Source: Clostridia bacterium
GTDB lineage: Bacteria > Bacillota > Clostridia > Lachnospirales > Lachnospiraceae
Reading direction: 5' to 3'
NCBI GenBank assembly: GCA_910574475.1
Contig: CAJTAT010000005.1
Coordinates: forward strand, 62,001-126,000
DNA length: 64,000 nucleotides
The translations under genes were made by a program, and so were the position numbers. Shown in pieces: positions 41,876 to 50,132 of the stretch. Positions within the stretch are counted from its first letter, which is position 1. The number at the start of each line of letters is the position of its first letter. Under the pieces are notes generated by a model. The model worked only from the letters and a program-made list of their open reading frames with translations, had not been told where the DNA came from and did not search any database.

Positions 41876-42856
41876 ATGAATATTGCAGAGATTGCAAAGC
41901 TGGCAGGGGTGTCAAGCGCGGCTGTCTCCCGCTATTTTAATCAGGGGTATATCTCAGAGGAAAAACGGGAGGCCATTCGAAAGGTCGTGGAAGAGACGGG
42001 ATACCGTCCCTCCCTCCAGGCACAGACTCTGAGGACAAAAAAAACAAAGATGATTGGCGTGATTGTGCCCAAGATAGCATCTGCATCCATTGGAAGTGTA
42101 GTGGAAGGGATTCTTTCCGTTTTGAACAAAAGTGGATACCAGATGCTTCTGGCTGTTACCCAGAATGACCCGAAAAAAGAGCTGGAATACCTGTCTGCCT
42201 TTGACGAAAAGCAGGTGGATGGAGTCATTTTGGTGGCCACTGTGTTCACAGCAGAGCATAAGCGTATGTTTAAGGGGCTATCTGTTCCCATGGTGATTGT
42301 GGGACAGCAGTTATCAGGTTATTACTGTGTGTATCATGACGATTACCATGCATCTTATGATTTGACAAAGCTGCTATTACAAAAAGGAAGAAGAAAACTG
42401 GGATATATGGGCGCTATCAAGCAGGACAAAGCAGTGGGAGAAAAGCGCTATCAGGGATACAGGGATGCCGTGTGCGAGGCAGGGCTTGATAAGTTGGCAG
42501 AAAATTATGTGATTGCCTCCTTTACTGTTTCTTCTGGATATGAAAAGATGGGAGAATTGCTTGAAAAATGTAAAAATTTGGATGGTGTAATCTGTGCTAC
42601 AGATACTATGGCGGCAGGCGCAATGCAGTATCTGCGAGAACATAACATTCAGGTCCCCGGGCAGATTCTGATGGCTGGCCAGGGAGATTCGGAGATGGCC
42701 AGGGTGACAGCGCCACCGCTTATTACGGTCCACTATTCGTATGAGAAAAGTGGAGAGACAGCTATTCAAATGTTAATGGAGATTCTCTCTCAGGGAGAGA
42801 CAGCTTTGAAAGAAGTGAAATTAGGGTATTATATGGTGGACTCTGAGTGGAAATAG
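41876..42856 (+). CDS. LacI-family transcriptional regulator (ScrR-like)
   Basis: 326 aa. N-terminal helix-turn-helix NIAEIAKLAGVSSAAVSRYFNQ and hinge GYRPSLQAQTLRTKKT, then a periplasmic-binding-protein-like sensor domain (IGVIVPKIASASIGSVVEGI, DGVILVATV, GYMGAI). AAGGAG lies 8 nt upstream of ATG 41876, 12 nt after the GH13 gene. Best candidate for the protein that binds the two matching operators at 37016-37029 and 38053-38066. It would link the HAD gene and the PTS-GH13 operon to the same sugar signal. Confidence 0.93.
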   Translation: MNIAEIAKLAGVSSAAVSRYFNQGYISEEKREAIRKVVEETGYRPSLQAQTLRTKKTKMIGVIVPKIASASIGSVVEGILSVLNKSGYQMLLAVTQNDPKKELEYLSAFDEKQVDGVILVATVFTAEHKRMFKGLSVPMVIVGQQLSGYYCVYHDDYHASYDLTKLLLQKGRRKLGYMGAIKQDKAVGEKRYQGYRDAVCEAGLDKLAENYVIASFTVSSGYEKMGELLEKCKNLDGVICATDTMAAGAMQYLREHNIQVPGQILMAGQGDSEMARVTAPPLITVHYSYEKSGETAIQMLMEILSQGETALKEVKLGYYMVDSEWK

Positions 42857-42872
42857 TTTGAATATCAGGTAA

Positions 42873-42907
42873 TCAGGCAGGAGGAGAGAACCTTCCTGAC
42901 ACTTTTT
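42873..42907 (+). terminator. Terminator after the LacI-family gene
   Basis: TCAGGCAGG (42873-42881) pairs with CCTTCCTGA (42891-42899) with one mismatch, followed by CACTTTTT. Confidence 0.6.
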
Positions 42908-42948
42908 GCTATACTATAGATGAGAGATGGTAAGGAGATTGAGGTTTG

Positions 42949-44064
42949 ATGCCAAATATCATTGATTACCTGGAAGAATATAGGGACTTAAGTCTGAGCC
43001 AAAGGCCAGTTTCTCCTGTAGACGCCCTGATTCTGGCAGAGCTTTCTTATCTGGACTGGACTGGATTCGTGTCAGAGGAACCGGGAAAAACTACTAATAT
43101 GCAGGAGGTTTCCCAGATGTTTTTTGAGCTCCCAGAAGGAGCTTTTAAGAAACGACTGCGGACAGAGAGAGATGAGATTTTACTGAAATTTCTGGGAAAG
43201 AGCCGTCGCTTCGGTCAGTGCAGCCTTACAGGGGCAGAGGAAATCTGGAGCGAAGAGTCAGAGATGCAGTTTGCAGCTCTCACAGTTCTTTTAGAAGATG
43301 GCAGTGTATTTGTAGTGTTTCGTGGGACGGACGGAACTCTGGTAGGATGGAAGGAAGATTTTAACTTAAGTTTTTTGGATACCATTCCCGGCCAGTGGGC
43401 TGCCAGAGACTATCTGGAAAAGGTTGCTGAGCAGTACCCTCTGAGGACGATTTTTGTGGGAGGCCATTCTAAGGGTGGAAACCTGGCTGTGTTTGCAGCG
43501 GCCAAGTGTAATTCCCTGGTGCGCCAGCGGATACAGTCTGTGTACAACAATGACGGGCCAGGCTTTAGCCAAGCTGTGCTTAAGGAGGATGGGTACCAGG
43601 AAATGAAGAGCCGGATACATACGTTTGTGCCACAATCCTCAGTGGTGGGTATGCTTTTGGAGCATGAGGAACCTTATATAGTCGTAAAAAGCAACCAGGT
43701 AGGGCTGCTTCAGCATGAGCCTTATTCCTGGGAAGTACTGGAAGGAGATTTTGTCCGTCTAAAAGAAGTGACAGAGGGAAGCCGGTTGGTGGATCAGACG
43801 GTAAAAAGCTGGCTGTCAGGTTTGAGCAAAAAAGAAAGAGAAACCTTTGTGGATGCTGTGTATGTATTGCTTCAGTCTACAGATGCAGAACATCTGGGAG
43901 AGCTGGTACAGCCGGGGAACATTCGTATGATTCTGCAAAAGCTCGGACAGGAAGATGATAAAACTCAGCGGATGCTTTTGTATACGATGGCACAACTTGT
44001 CTGGGCAGCAGCCAGGACTGTGCAAAATGAATGGGTGACAGAAGATGAAAAAGTTGGACTATAA
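42949..44064 (+). CDS. DUF2974-type alpha/beta hydrolase
   Basis: 371 aa from ATG 42949 (AAGGAG about 11 nt upstream; TTG 42946 is an in-frame alternative). Lipase-like motif FVGGHSKGGNLAVFAAAK holds the nucleophile Ser in GHSKG. VVFRGTDGTLVGWKEDFNLSFLD is characteristic of the Mbeg1/DUF2974 family. No signal peptide, so cytosolic. Substrate unknown. Its 3-prime end overlaps aroK by 20 nt. Confidence 0.88.
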   Translation: MPNIIDYLEEYRDLSLSQRPVSPVDALILAELSYLDWTGFVSEEPGKTTNMQEVSQMFFELPEGAFKKRLRTERDEILLKFLGKSRRFGQCSLTGAEEIWSEESEMQFAALTVLLEDGSVFVVFRGTDGTLVGWKEDFNLSFLDTIPGQWAARDYLEKVAEQYPLRTIFVGGHSKGGNLAVFAAAKCNSLVRQRIQSVYNNDGPGFSQAVLKEDGYQEMKSRIHTFVPQSSVVGMLLEHEEPYIVVKSNQVGLLQHEPYSWEVLEGDFVRLKEVTEGSRLVDQTVKSWLSGLSKKERETFVDAVYVLLQSTDAEHLGELVQPGNIRMILQKLGQEDDKTQRMLLYTMAQLVWAAARTVQNEWVTEDEKVGL

Positions 44065-44566
44065 TATTTTTTTGATTGGATTTATGGGAGCTGGCAAGAG
44101 CACTATTGCGGAACGCTTGCATACAAAATATTCCATGGAAGTACTGGAGATGGATCAGGTCATTGAAGAGCAGGAGCAGATGCCAATTTCCCAGATCTTT
44201 GAAGAGCGTGGAGAAGAGTACTTTCGGAAGTTGGAGACAGATTTACTACTGAAACTTAAGGAAAAGAGAAATCTTGTCATTTCCTGTGGCGGCGGAACCC
44301 CTCTGCGGATCTGCAATGTGGAAGCCATGAGGGAGAGCGGTAAAATCGTGTTCCTGACAGCCAGCCCGGAGACTGTATTTGAGAGAGTCAGAGACAGTCA
44401 TAACAGGCCAGTGATAGAGGGCAACAAAAATGTACCCTTTATCGCTTCTTTGATGGAGCAGCGACGGGAAAAATATGAGGCAGCCGCGGACTTCTTGGTG
44501 GCCACGGACGGGAAGAGTGCAGAGAAGATTTGTCAGGAGATTATGCAGTTATTAGATAATAATTGA
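44045..44566 (+). CDS. aroK: Shikimate kinase
   Basis: Phosphorylates shikimate in aromatic amino acid synthesis. 173 aa. P-loop LIGFMGAGKSTIAERL, EMDQVIEEQEQMPISQIFEERGEEYFRKLE (shown in part: DQVIEE, FEERGEEYFR), CGGGTPL, and the lid Arg in RDSHNRPVI. Overlaps the DUF2974 gene by 20 nt; no other aro genes nearby. Confidence 0.93.
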   Translation: MKKLDYNIFLIGFMGAGKSTIAERLHTKYSMEVLEMDQVIEEQEQMPISQIFEERGEEYFRKLETDLLLKLKEKRNLVISCGGGTPLRICNVEAMRESGKIVFLTASPETVFERVRDSHNRPVIEGNKNVPFIASLMEQRREKYEAAADFLVATDGKSAEKICQEIMQLLDNN

Positions 44567-44610
44567 TAAAAAGGTACAAAAAATGGCAAAATGATTGGAA
44601 AAAATATCTA

Positions 44611-44692
44611 TGGACAAGAGAGACAATAAAATAGTATGATATATGTTAGTAACGAAAATAAAATTATATGAGATGTTGCAAACGTCTCATAT
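44611..44692 (+). promoter_or_regulatory. Promoter and leader hairpin of the phospholipase-like gene
   Basis: TGGACA (44611-44616), 18-bp spacer, TATGAT (44635-44640). The leader then forms an 11-bp hairpin with one G-U pair, ATATGAGATGT (44666-44676) and ACGTCTCATAT (44682-44692), loop TGCAA. It ends immediately before AGGAGG (44693-44698), so it may modulate translation or protect the mRNA end. Confidence 0.6.
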
Positions 44693-44706
44693 AGGAGGAT
44701 AGAGTA

Positions 44707-45294
44707 TTGAGAAAGAAATCACATATTTCCCTTGCAAAATATCTTGTGGAGGATATGAATGTACCAGCTATGGTACAGCATCGAAAAGCTTTTTACTTGG
44801 GAAGTATCCTTCCCGACTGTAAGCCATCCTTTTTGACAAAGCGTCATGAGTTTGGAGGCACCTTTGATATGGTGGAGGAGCAGATAGGCTCCCTGTCTGA
44901 GGATCGTGATTTGATTCGGCGCAATGCCAGAGCTTATATGCGGCATCTAGGCGAGGTTGTTCATTATCTGGCAGACTATTTTACATTTCCTCATAATAAA
45001 ACGTATCAGGGAACATTGAAAGATCACTGCTATTATGAGAAGAAGCTAAAATTTAAGCTACGGGAGTATGTGAAAAAGAAACATGTTATACAAGAACAGG
45101 TAAGGCACAGAAGATTTGAGACAGTGGAAGCGATTGTAGATTTTATCCGAAATGCCCATGAGGAATATCTGAGCAGAAAGCGAAATGTGGAAGAGGATTG
45201 TCGGTATATTGTGAGTGTCTGTTACCAGGTAGTGCAAGCGATTTTGGATTTGTTATACAGAACAACAGAGAAGGGGTTATGCCAGGCGGCATAA
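44707..45294 (+). CDS. Zinc-dependent phospholipase C family protein
   Basis: 195 aa starting at TTG 44707, which has AGGAGG 8 nt upstream; no better ATG exists. FYLGSILPDCKPSF, THEFGG-like KRHEFGGTF, YMRHLGEVVHYLADYFTFPHNKTY carry the His/Asp pattern of the zinc-dependent phospholipase C fold. No signal peptide is visible, so it may be a cytosolic relative rather than a secreted toxin. The last codons lie within the terminator stem. Confidence 0.87.
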   Translation: MRKKSHISLAKYLVEDMNVPAMVQHRKAFYLGSILPDCKPSFLTKRHEFGGTFDMVEEQIGSLSEDRDLIRRNARAYMRHLGEVVHYLADYFTFPHNKTYQGTLKDHCYYEKKLKFKLREYVKKKHVIQEQVRHRRFETVEAIVDFIRNAHEEYLSRKRNVEEDCRYIVSVCYQVVQAILDLLYRTTEKGLCQAA

Positions 45295-45305
45295 CCCCTT
45301 CTCTG
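45266..45305 (+). terminator. Long perfect terminator hairpin, probably bidirectional
   Basis: An 18-bp perfect stem, CAGAGAAGGGGTTATGCC (45266-45283) and its complement (45288-45305), loop AGGC. It includes the last codons and stop of the upstream gene and serves the convergent SH3 gene as well. Confidence 0.88.
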
Positions 45306-45343
45306 TCTTAATTTAGGAAAGTTCTTCAAACTTCCAGGATTTT

Positions 45344-46714
45344 TTATTTCAGCATAGAGGAAGGAACATAGCCCTCTAATGTTTCACCATTCTGTGTAAA
45401 TGATATCTTTGTCCATTTCTGACCGTCATCCCCAGTCACTTCTTTTATAATAGCTACCTTGGTACCATTCTGCAAGGTTGCACGTACATCTGCGTTGGGA
45501 GATGCATACGTTCTTACTTCAGCTCCGCCGGAAGAAGGATTCGAATTGGAACCAGAGTTTGTTCCAGAGGAAGAATTATTGTTCGTGCTTCCTATATTCA
45601 GCAGATCAGAACGAATATATCCTGTCATAGCAATACCGTTGAAGCTATAAGAAATCTTGTACCACTTCCGGCCGTCATCCCCGGTTTTCTCAGAATCAAT
45701 GGTTACATTTGTTCCCTGGGACAGCTTGGAGCGAATATCTGCGTTAGTAGAAGCATAGGTGCGGATATTGGCGACAGCGGGCTTCACCGTTGCAGAAGTA
45801 CCAGAGGATGGCGTTTCAGAAGAACCGCCGCCCGAGGAGGAACCAGGATTTACATCCGTGAGCATATTGGAACGAATATAGCCATTCAGGTTATAACCGC
45901 TGTCCGTATAGGACACCTTGTACCAAAGCATCCCATCTTCGCCGGTTTTGGAGAGCATGAGACTGACAGGTGTGCCTTTGGACAGGCGGGAACGGATATC
46001 TCCATTGGTTGAAGCATATGTATACACACAGACTGTATCGAGAGCAGTATATCGGGTCCCAGATACGTCTGTGGAATTGGAGCTTGCAGAATTTCCACCA
46101 GGATTGGTGTCAACCAACAGATCTCCGCGGATATAGCCATCCATGGAAGTACCGTTTTTCGTGAATGAGATTTTATACCAGGTTCGTCCGTCGTCAGCTC
46201 CTGTTTTGGTATTGAGAATGGTCACGCTTGTCCCTCTGTCAAGACGGGAACGGATATCTGCATTGGTAGAAGCGTAGGTACGGATAATCGCAACGTTGGG
46301 TTTGACATACTTGGTGCCGGAACTAGATGAGGATGGATCGGAAGTGGAAAGAGAAGCATTATTGTTGGAACTTCCCGTTCCAGATACATTTCCAGACACA
46401 TTCACTAGATCTGCTCGGACAAAGCCTTCCTTTGCATCACCGTTGTAGGCAAAATAGACGTTATACCATTTCAGACCGTCATCTCCTGTGGTCTCAGACA
46501 GAATCGTGACTTTTGAGCCCTGAGTCAGCTTACATACAATGGAAGAGCTGGTGGAGGCAGAGGAGCGCACATTCAAAATTCGATTTTTTACTGTGCCAGT
46601 AGCTCTGGCGGCGTCAGAATGAATGGATGGTCCGAAAGGTGTCAGTAAAAGAGAAAAGATCAGCAGAATAGGGAGAAGAAAACGTCCCCACTTGCTAAGA
46701 TTTTTGATTGTCAT
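45344..46714 (-). CDS. Secreted protein with five SH3-like repeats
   Basis: 456 aa from ATG 46714 with AGGGGGA upstream; an earlier in-frame ATG at 46756 is rejected. Signal peptide at about 1-36 (GRFLLPILLIFSLLLTPF). Five bacterial SH3 repeats at about 40-106, 135-202, 220-287, 308-374 and 398-455, each with R-YAST-N-DIRS-L-GT and a TGDDG-KWYKIS-like core, joined by Ser/Asn/Gly-rich linkers. Such repeats usually bind peptidoglycan. No catalytic domain is present, so the role is structural or targeting. Own promoter at 46776-46804. Confidence 0.9.
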   Translation of the reverse strand: MTIKNLSKWGRFLLPILLIFSLLLTPFGPSIHSDAARATGTVKNRILNVRSSASTSSSIVCKLTQGSKVTILSETTGDDGLKWYNVYFAYNGDAKEGFVRADLVNVSGNVSGTGSSNNNASLSTSDPSSSSSGTKYVKPNVAIIRTYASTNADIRSRLDRGTSVTILNTKTGADDGRTWYKISFTKNGTSMDGYIRGDLLVDTNPGGNSASSNSTDVSGTRYTALDTVCVYTYASTNGDIRSRLSKGTPVSLMLSKTGEDGMLWYKVSYTDSGYNLNGYIRSNMLTDVNPGSSSGGGSSETPSSGTSATVKPAVANIRTYASTNADIRSKLSQGTNVTIDSEKTGDDGRKWYKISYSFNGIAMTGYIRSDLLNIGSTNNNSSSGTNSGSNSNPSSGGAEVRTYASPNADVRATLQNGTKVAIIKEVTGDDGQKWTKISFTQNGETLEGYVPSSMLK

Positions 46715-46775
46715 AAAGAATCCCCCTATCTTAAGTAAATGGCAGTCAAATACCATGCGGTAATAAACCGATTTT

Positions 46776-46804
46776 AGTATAGTATTTCATGGTAAAAAAT
46801 GCAA
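46776..46804 (-). promoter_or_regulatory. Promoter of the SH3-repeat gene
   Basis: On the minus strand TTGCAT (46804-46799), 17-bp spacer, TATACT (46781-46776). The leader is about 55 nt. Confidence 0.65.
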
Positions 46805-46866
46805 GGAACTGGGGACATTATTAAGAAAATCTTAAGTTATGTCAACGAACAGTTCTGCAAAGCCGG

Positions 46867-48609
46867 TCACTGGGACAACAGTGTCAGGCTAGATATATCA
46901 GAATTAATTACCAGAGAATAGTTGGTGTAATACACCACAAATCCCGGCTTGGATCCTCCTGGCTTTTTCACATGTTTCTTTTCTACATAGTCAATCTCCA
47001 CTTTTTCATTTCCCCGGTTTTTGGAGTAGTAAGCAGCCAGGCGGCCGGCCTCCTCAAAGACCCGATCTGGAAGTTCCTTTCCTTCACTTTTGACAATCAC
47101 ATGGGAACCGGGAACACCTTTGGCGTGGAACCACCAGTCATTGCCAGAAGCAAATTTAAAGGTTAATTCATCATTTTGGAAATTATTTTTGCCCACATAC
47201 ATATGGAATCCATCACTGGATAGATAATGGAAAGGCTTAGAGGTGATTTTTGGCTTCTTGTCACTGCTTCTTCGCCTGCGGATATAGCCGTATTCCATCA
47301 GCTCTTCCTTGATTTGCACCAGATCTTCTTCTGAGAGAGCGATATCCAGAGCTGTGCTGATAGATTCCAGATGGTTGATCTCATCCCTGGTCTCTGAAAG
47401 CAGCTTTGTCACAGCCTCATAGGTGCGTTTGAGCTTGTTATACTTATCAAAATATTTCGTGGCATTTTCCTGGGCATTCATCTGAGGATCCAGAGGAATG
47501 GTAATCATTTCATTCGTATAATAGTTCAGAGCTTCCAGAGATTTGGCTCCTTCTTCCAGATTGTATCCATAGGTGTGGATCAATTCCCCATAAATCTTAT
47601 ACTTATCTCGTTTTTCCGTATCCTTTAATTGTTTTGCCTGCAAATCATATTTCTTGCGATTGCGATCCAAAGCCGTCTGGACAATTTTGCGCAAATCTAC
47701 AGACTTTTGCCGGATTCGTGTGATTATATTTTTCGAAGCATAATAGGTCTCTAAAAGATTGGAAATGCTGTCAAAGGTCTGAGACTGTAAATCTTCATAC
47801 ATAGTAAGAGAAATGGATGCGAACTCCACAGGCTCCTTACCTTTTAAGATAATCTGGGGAGCAAACTGCTCCTCCTTAACATCATCCAAAAGACGCTTAA
47901 GCTGATGGCCCAAAACCATGCGCTCAGTCTCTTCTAAAGCACAGGCTGGGCGTCCCGATTCCAGATGACACCGGTGACAGAGCTCCTCGGCAATGACGGG
48001 AGAAAAGCCGGTCAGTGTGGAGTAGATGGCCTTGCCAAGAGCTGTGGGTTTATCACAGATGGAGGAGATCATCTTCTCTTCAGGGGTTGACAGGGGATCA
48101 AGCTTCGCCTGAGTCTCAGGGATAAAATAAGTCCGGCCTGGAAGTACTTCACGGACAGAGCTCACTGCTAAAGAGACATGCTTGATGCTGTCAATGATGC
48201 GGCCGTCCTCCTGACAAAAGATGAGATTGCTGTGTTTTCCCATCAGCTCTACCATAAAGAGCTTCCGACACAGATCTCCCAGCTCATTTAAGTGTTCAAA
48301 CTCAAAACGGAGTACGCGCTCTAAACCGGGCTGGGTGATGCTTATTATTTTTCCGCCATTCAAATGTTTGCGCAAAAGCATGCAGAAGCCAGGGGCCGTC
48401 ATAGGACTTTGCTTGTTGCTCTGGGTAAGGTAGAGCAGGGGCAGACTGGCCGAGGCTGAGATGAGAAGGCGGTGCTGAGTTCCATTGTTTTTTATTGTGA
48501 TAAGAAGCTCGTCTGTTTCGGGCTGGGCGATCTTTGTAATGCGACCGCCTGCCAGGGTGTCGGAGAGTTCTTTTCTTAGAGTTGCGATGGTAATGCCGTC
48601 AAAAGCCAT
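46867..48609 (-). CDS. rqcH: NFACT / RqcH ribosome quality-control protein
   Basis: 580 aa. N-terminal NFACT-N domain (AFDGITIATLRKELSDTLAGGRI, shown in part; FCMLLRKHLNGGKI), a coiled-coil middle (about 280-430), and the C-terminal NFACT-R/DUF814 domain with ASGNDWWFHAKGVPGSHVIVK. RqcH binds obstructed 50S subunits and recruits alanyl-tRNA to add C-terminal alanine tails. Older annotations call it fibronectin-binding protein FbpA. AGAGG precedes ATG 48609. Confidence 0.94.
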   Translation of the reverse strand: MAFDGITIATLRKELSDTLAGGRITKIAQPETDELLITIKNNGTQHRLLISASASLPLLYLTQSNKQSPMTAPGFCMLLRKHLNGGKIISITQPGLERVLRFEFEHLNELGDLCRKLFMVELMGKHSNLIFCQEDGRIIDSIKHVSLAVSSVREVLPGRTYFIPETQAKLDPLSTPEEKMISSICDKPTALGKAIYSTLTGFSPVIAEELCHRCHLESGRPACALEETERMVLGHQLKRLLDDVKEEQFAPQIILKGKEPVEFASISLTMYEDLQSQTFDSISNLLETYYASKNIITRIRQKSVDLRKIVQTALDRNRKKYDLQAKQLKDTEKRDKYKIYGELIHTYGYNLEEGAKSLEALNYYTNEMITIPLDPQMNAQENATKYFDKYNKLKRTYEAVTKLLSETRDEINHLESISTALDIALSEEDLVQIKEELMEYGYIRRRRSSDKKPKITSKPFHYLSSDGFHMYVGKNNFQNDELTFKFASGNDWWFHAKGVPGSHVIVKSEGKELPDRVFEEAGRLAAYYSKNRGNEKVEIDYVEKKHVKKPGGSKPGFVVYYTNYSLVINSDISSLTLLSQ

Positions 48610-48706
48610 GAGAGGTACCTCTTTTTAATAAAAGTAAGTTGCATAATAGTTTCAGTATACTTGACAGAAGGGATGATTTCAACTCTAAACCTAAATACTT
48701 ATAATA

Positions 48707-48976
48707 TTATTTATCCAATGTCTTAAAAAAATTATCTTTATCCAACAATGTACAAATGGACGTATTCAACACCTCCGAAAAATATAACAACTCAAAATCA
48801 GGTACAACGCGTTCACCAGTTTCGATACGGCTGATTGCCTTTTGATTCAGGTTGAGACCTGTAAGTTGAAGCTTTGCGGCCAGTTGTTCCTGGGAGAGGC
48901 CGGCAGCTTCGCGTAATTCTTTGATCTTTTGGCCAGAGGCATTGCATCGGTTGTCCATATATTTATATAGCTTCAT
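48707..48976 (-). CDS. XRE-family helix-turn-helix regulator
   Basis: 89 aa. HTH at about residues 17-68 (IKELREAAGLSQEQLAAKLQ, AISRIETGERVV), similar to SinR/CI-type DNA-binding domains, with no extra sensor domain. GGAGT precedes ATG 48976. It is divergent from the sortase gene, and two 20-bp direct repeats lie in the shared intergenic region, so it probably controls itself and the sortase operon. Confidence 0.9.
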   Translation of the reverse strand: MKLYKYMDNRCNASGQKIKELREAAGLSQEQLAAKLQLTGLNLNQKAISRIETGERVVPDFELLYFSEVLNTSICTLLDKDNFFKTLDK

Positions 48977-48988
48977 ACTTTCAACTCC

Positions 48989-49062
48989 TATAATTATCCC
49001 AAAGATGAGTAATTTTTATTGACATTAGCATGAACTTATGTTTATAATTATCCCAAAGATGA
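48989..49062 (+). promoter_or_regulatory. Sortase promoter with two 20-bp direct repeats (likely XRE operators)
   Basis: TATAATTATCCCAAAGATGA occurs at 48989-49008 and 49043-49062, 54 bp apart. A promoter TTGACA (49019-49024), 18-bp spacer, TATAAT (49043-49048) drives the sortase direction; its -10 box is the first six bases of the second repeat. The first repeat lies 13 nt upstream of the XRE start codon. A protein bound at both copies would block both directions. Confidence 0.75.
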
Positions 49063-49142
49063 CTAAAAATATATCTTTATGGATATGAATGAATATTAGA
49101 TTGAGATGCTTCTAGCAAAGAACAGGGAGCAGAGGAGTAGTT

Positions 49143-50132
49143 ATGAAAATCATGGAAATTGTGAAAGCCATGAACATTGTGAAAGGTAAGAAAAAGAAGA
49201 GACGGAAGAAAAGGATGAAAAAGAGAGTCCGGCAGAGAAAGAGGATACAGGGAAATGAGAGAATTTCCTGGAATAAAATCTTATCAAAGATTAAAATGCC
49301 CCAACTTAATTCCTACCGTTTGGGGGCTCTTTTGTGCGGGATGGTCTTGATCTGTGCATTAGCTTTTATTAGCAGGTACTACATGCTGCAGGAGAGATCA
49401 GAAGAAGTGTATGAAGAGCTTCGAAGTGAGCGGTGGTCTTTTCATACGGTTTTGCCGAATATCCCTGTGGGAGAAGAGGAAACACAAGAAGAAGTCCTGG
49501 AGGTGGAGGAGGAAGAAACTTCTGTGGATGCGTCTCTTAGGAGAAAAAATAATGTGGATTTCCAGGAACTATATCAATTGAATGAAGATATCTATGCCTG
49601 GATTGAGATTCCTGGTACTAAAGTGGATTACCCAATCCTTCAACATCCTACGGATGATGCCTATTATTTAAACCATACTGTGGAGAAGGCGGCAGGGCTT
49701 CCGGGAAGTATCTACTCAGAAGGGCTGCATCCGAAAGATTTTTCGGCGGCTCAGACAGTTTTGTACGGCCATAATATGAAGAATGACACCATGTTTGGAA
49801 GTCTTCACGATTATGAGGACAAGCAGGCTTTTGAGGAATTTCCTTATATTTATATTTATCTTCCAGACAAGACTTTGCTGTACCAGATATTTGCGGCAGT
49901 TCGTTTTTCAGACGCTTATCTGCCAAGTTACTGTGATTATACAGTGGAGGAGGACTTTTTGGGATTTGTGGAAGAGATCCGGGAGGCTCAGGGAAATGTA
50001 AATCAGGAATTGGAGATACCTTTTGAGAGCAGACTTTTGACCTTATCTACATGCATTGCAAATGATCCAACTCACAGGTTTTTGGTGGAGGCTGTACTGA
50101 TCGGTGAATATGAAAACGAAAGAGAAGAATAA
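49143..50132 (+). CDS. srtB: Class B sortase
   Basis: 329 aa. Very basic N-terminus (residues 15-38, runs of Lys/Arg), one membrane segment at about 58-78, acidic stalk, then the sortase domain from about 135. Catalytic His210 in LYGHNM, Cys304 in LSTCIAN, Arg in THRFLV. GTKVDYPILQHPTDDAYYLNH is typical of class B. GAGGAG precedes ATG 49143. Overlaps the LCP gene by 29 nt; two genes downstream is a protein with an SPKTA sorting signal, its probable substrate. Confidence 0.93.
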   Translation: MKIMEIVKAMNIVKGKKKKRRKKRMKKRVRQRKRIQGNERISWNKILSKIKMPQLNSYRLGALLCGMVLICALAFISRYYMLQERSEEVYEELRSERWSFHTVLPNIPVGEEETQEEVLEVEEEETSVDASLRRKNNVDFQELYQLNEDIYAWIEIPGTKVDYPILQHPTDDAYYLNHTVEKAAGLPGSIYSEGLHPKDFSAAQTVLYGHNMKNDTMFGSLHDYEDKQAFEEFPYIYIYLPDKTLLYQIFAAVRFSDAYLPSYCDYTVEEDFLGFVEEIREAQGNVNQELEIPFESRLLTLSTCIANDPTHRFLVEAVLIGEYENEREE

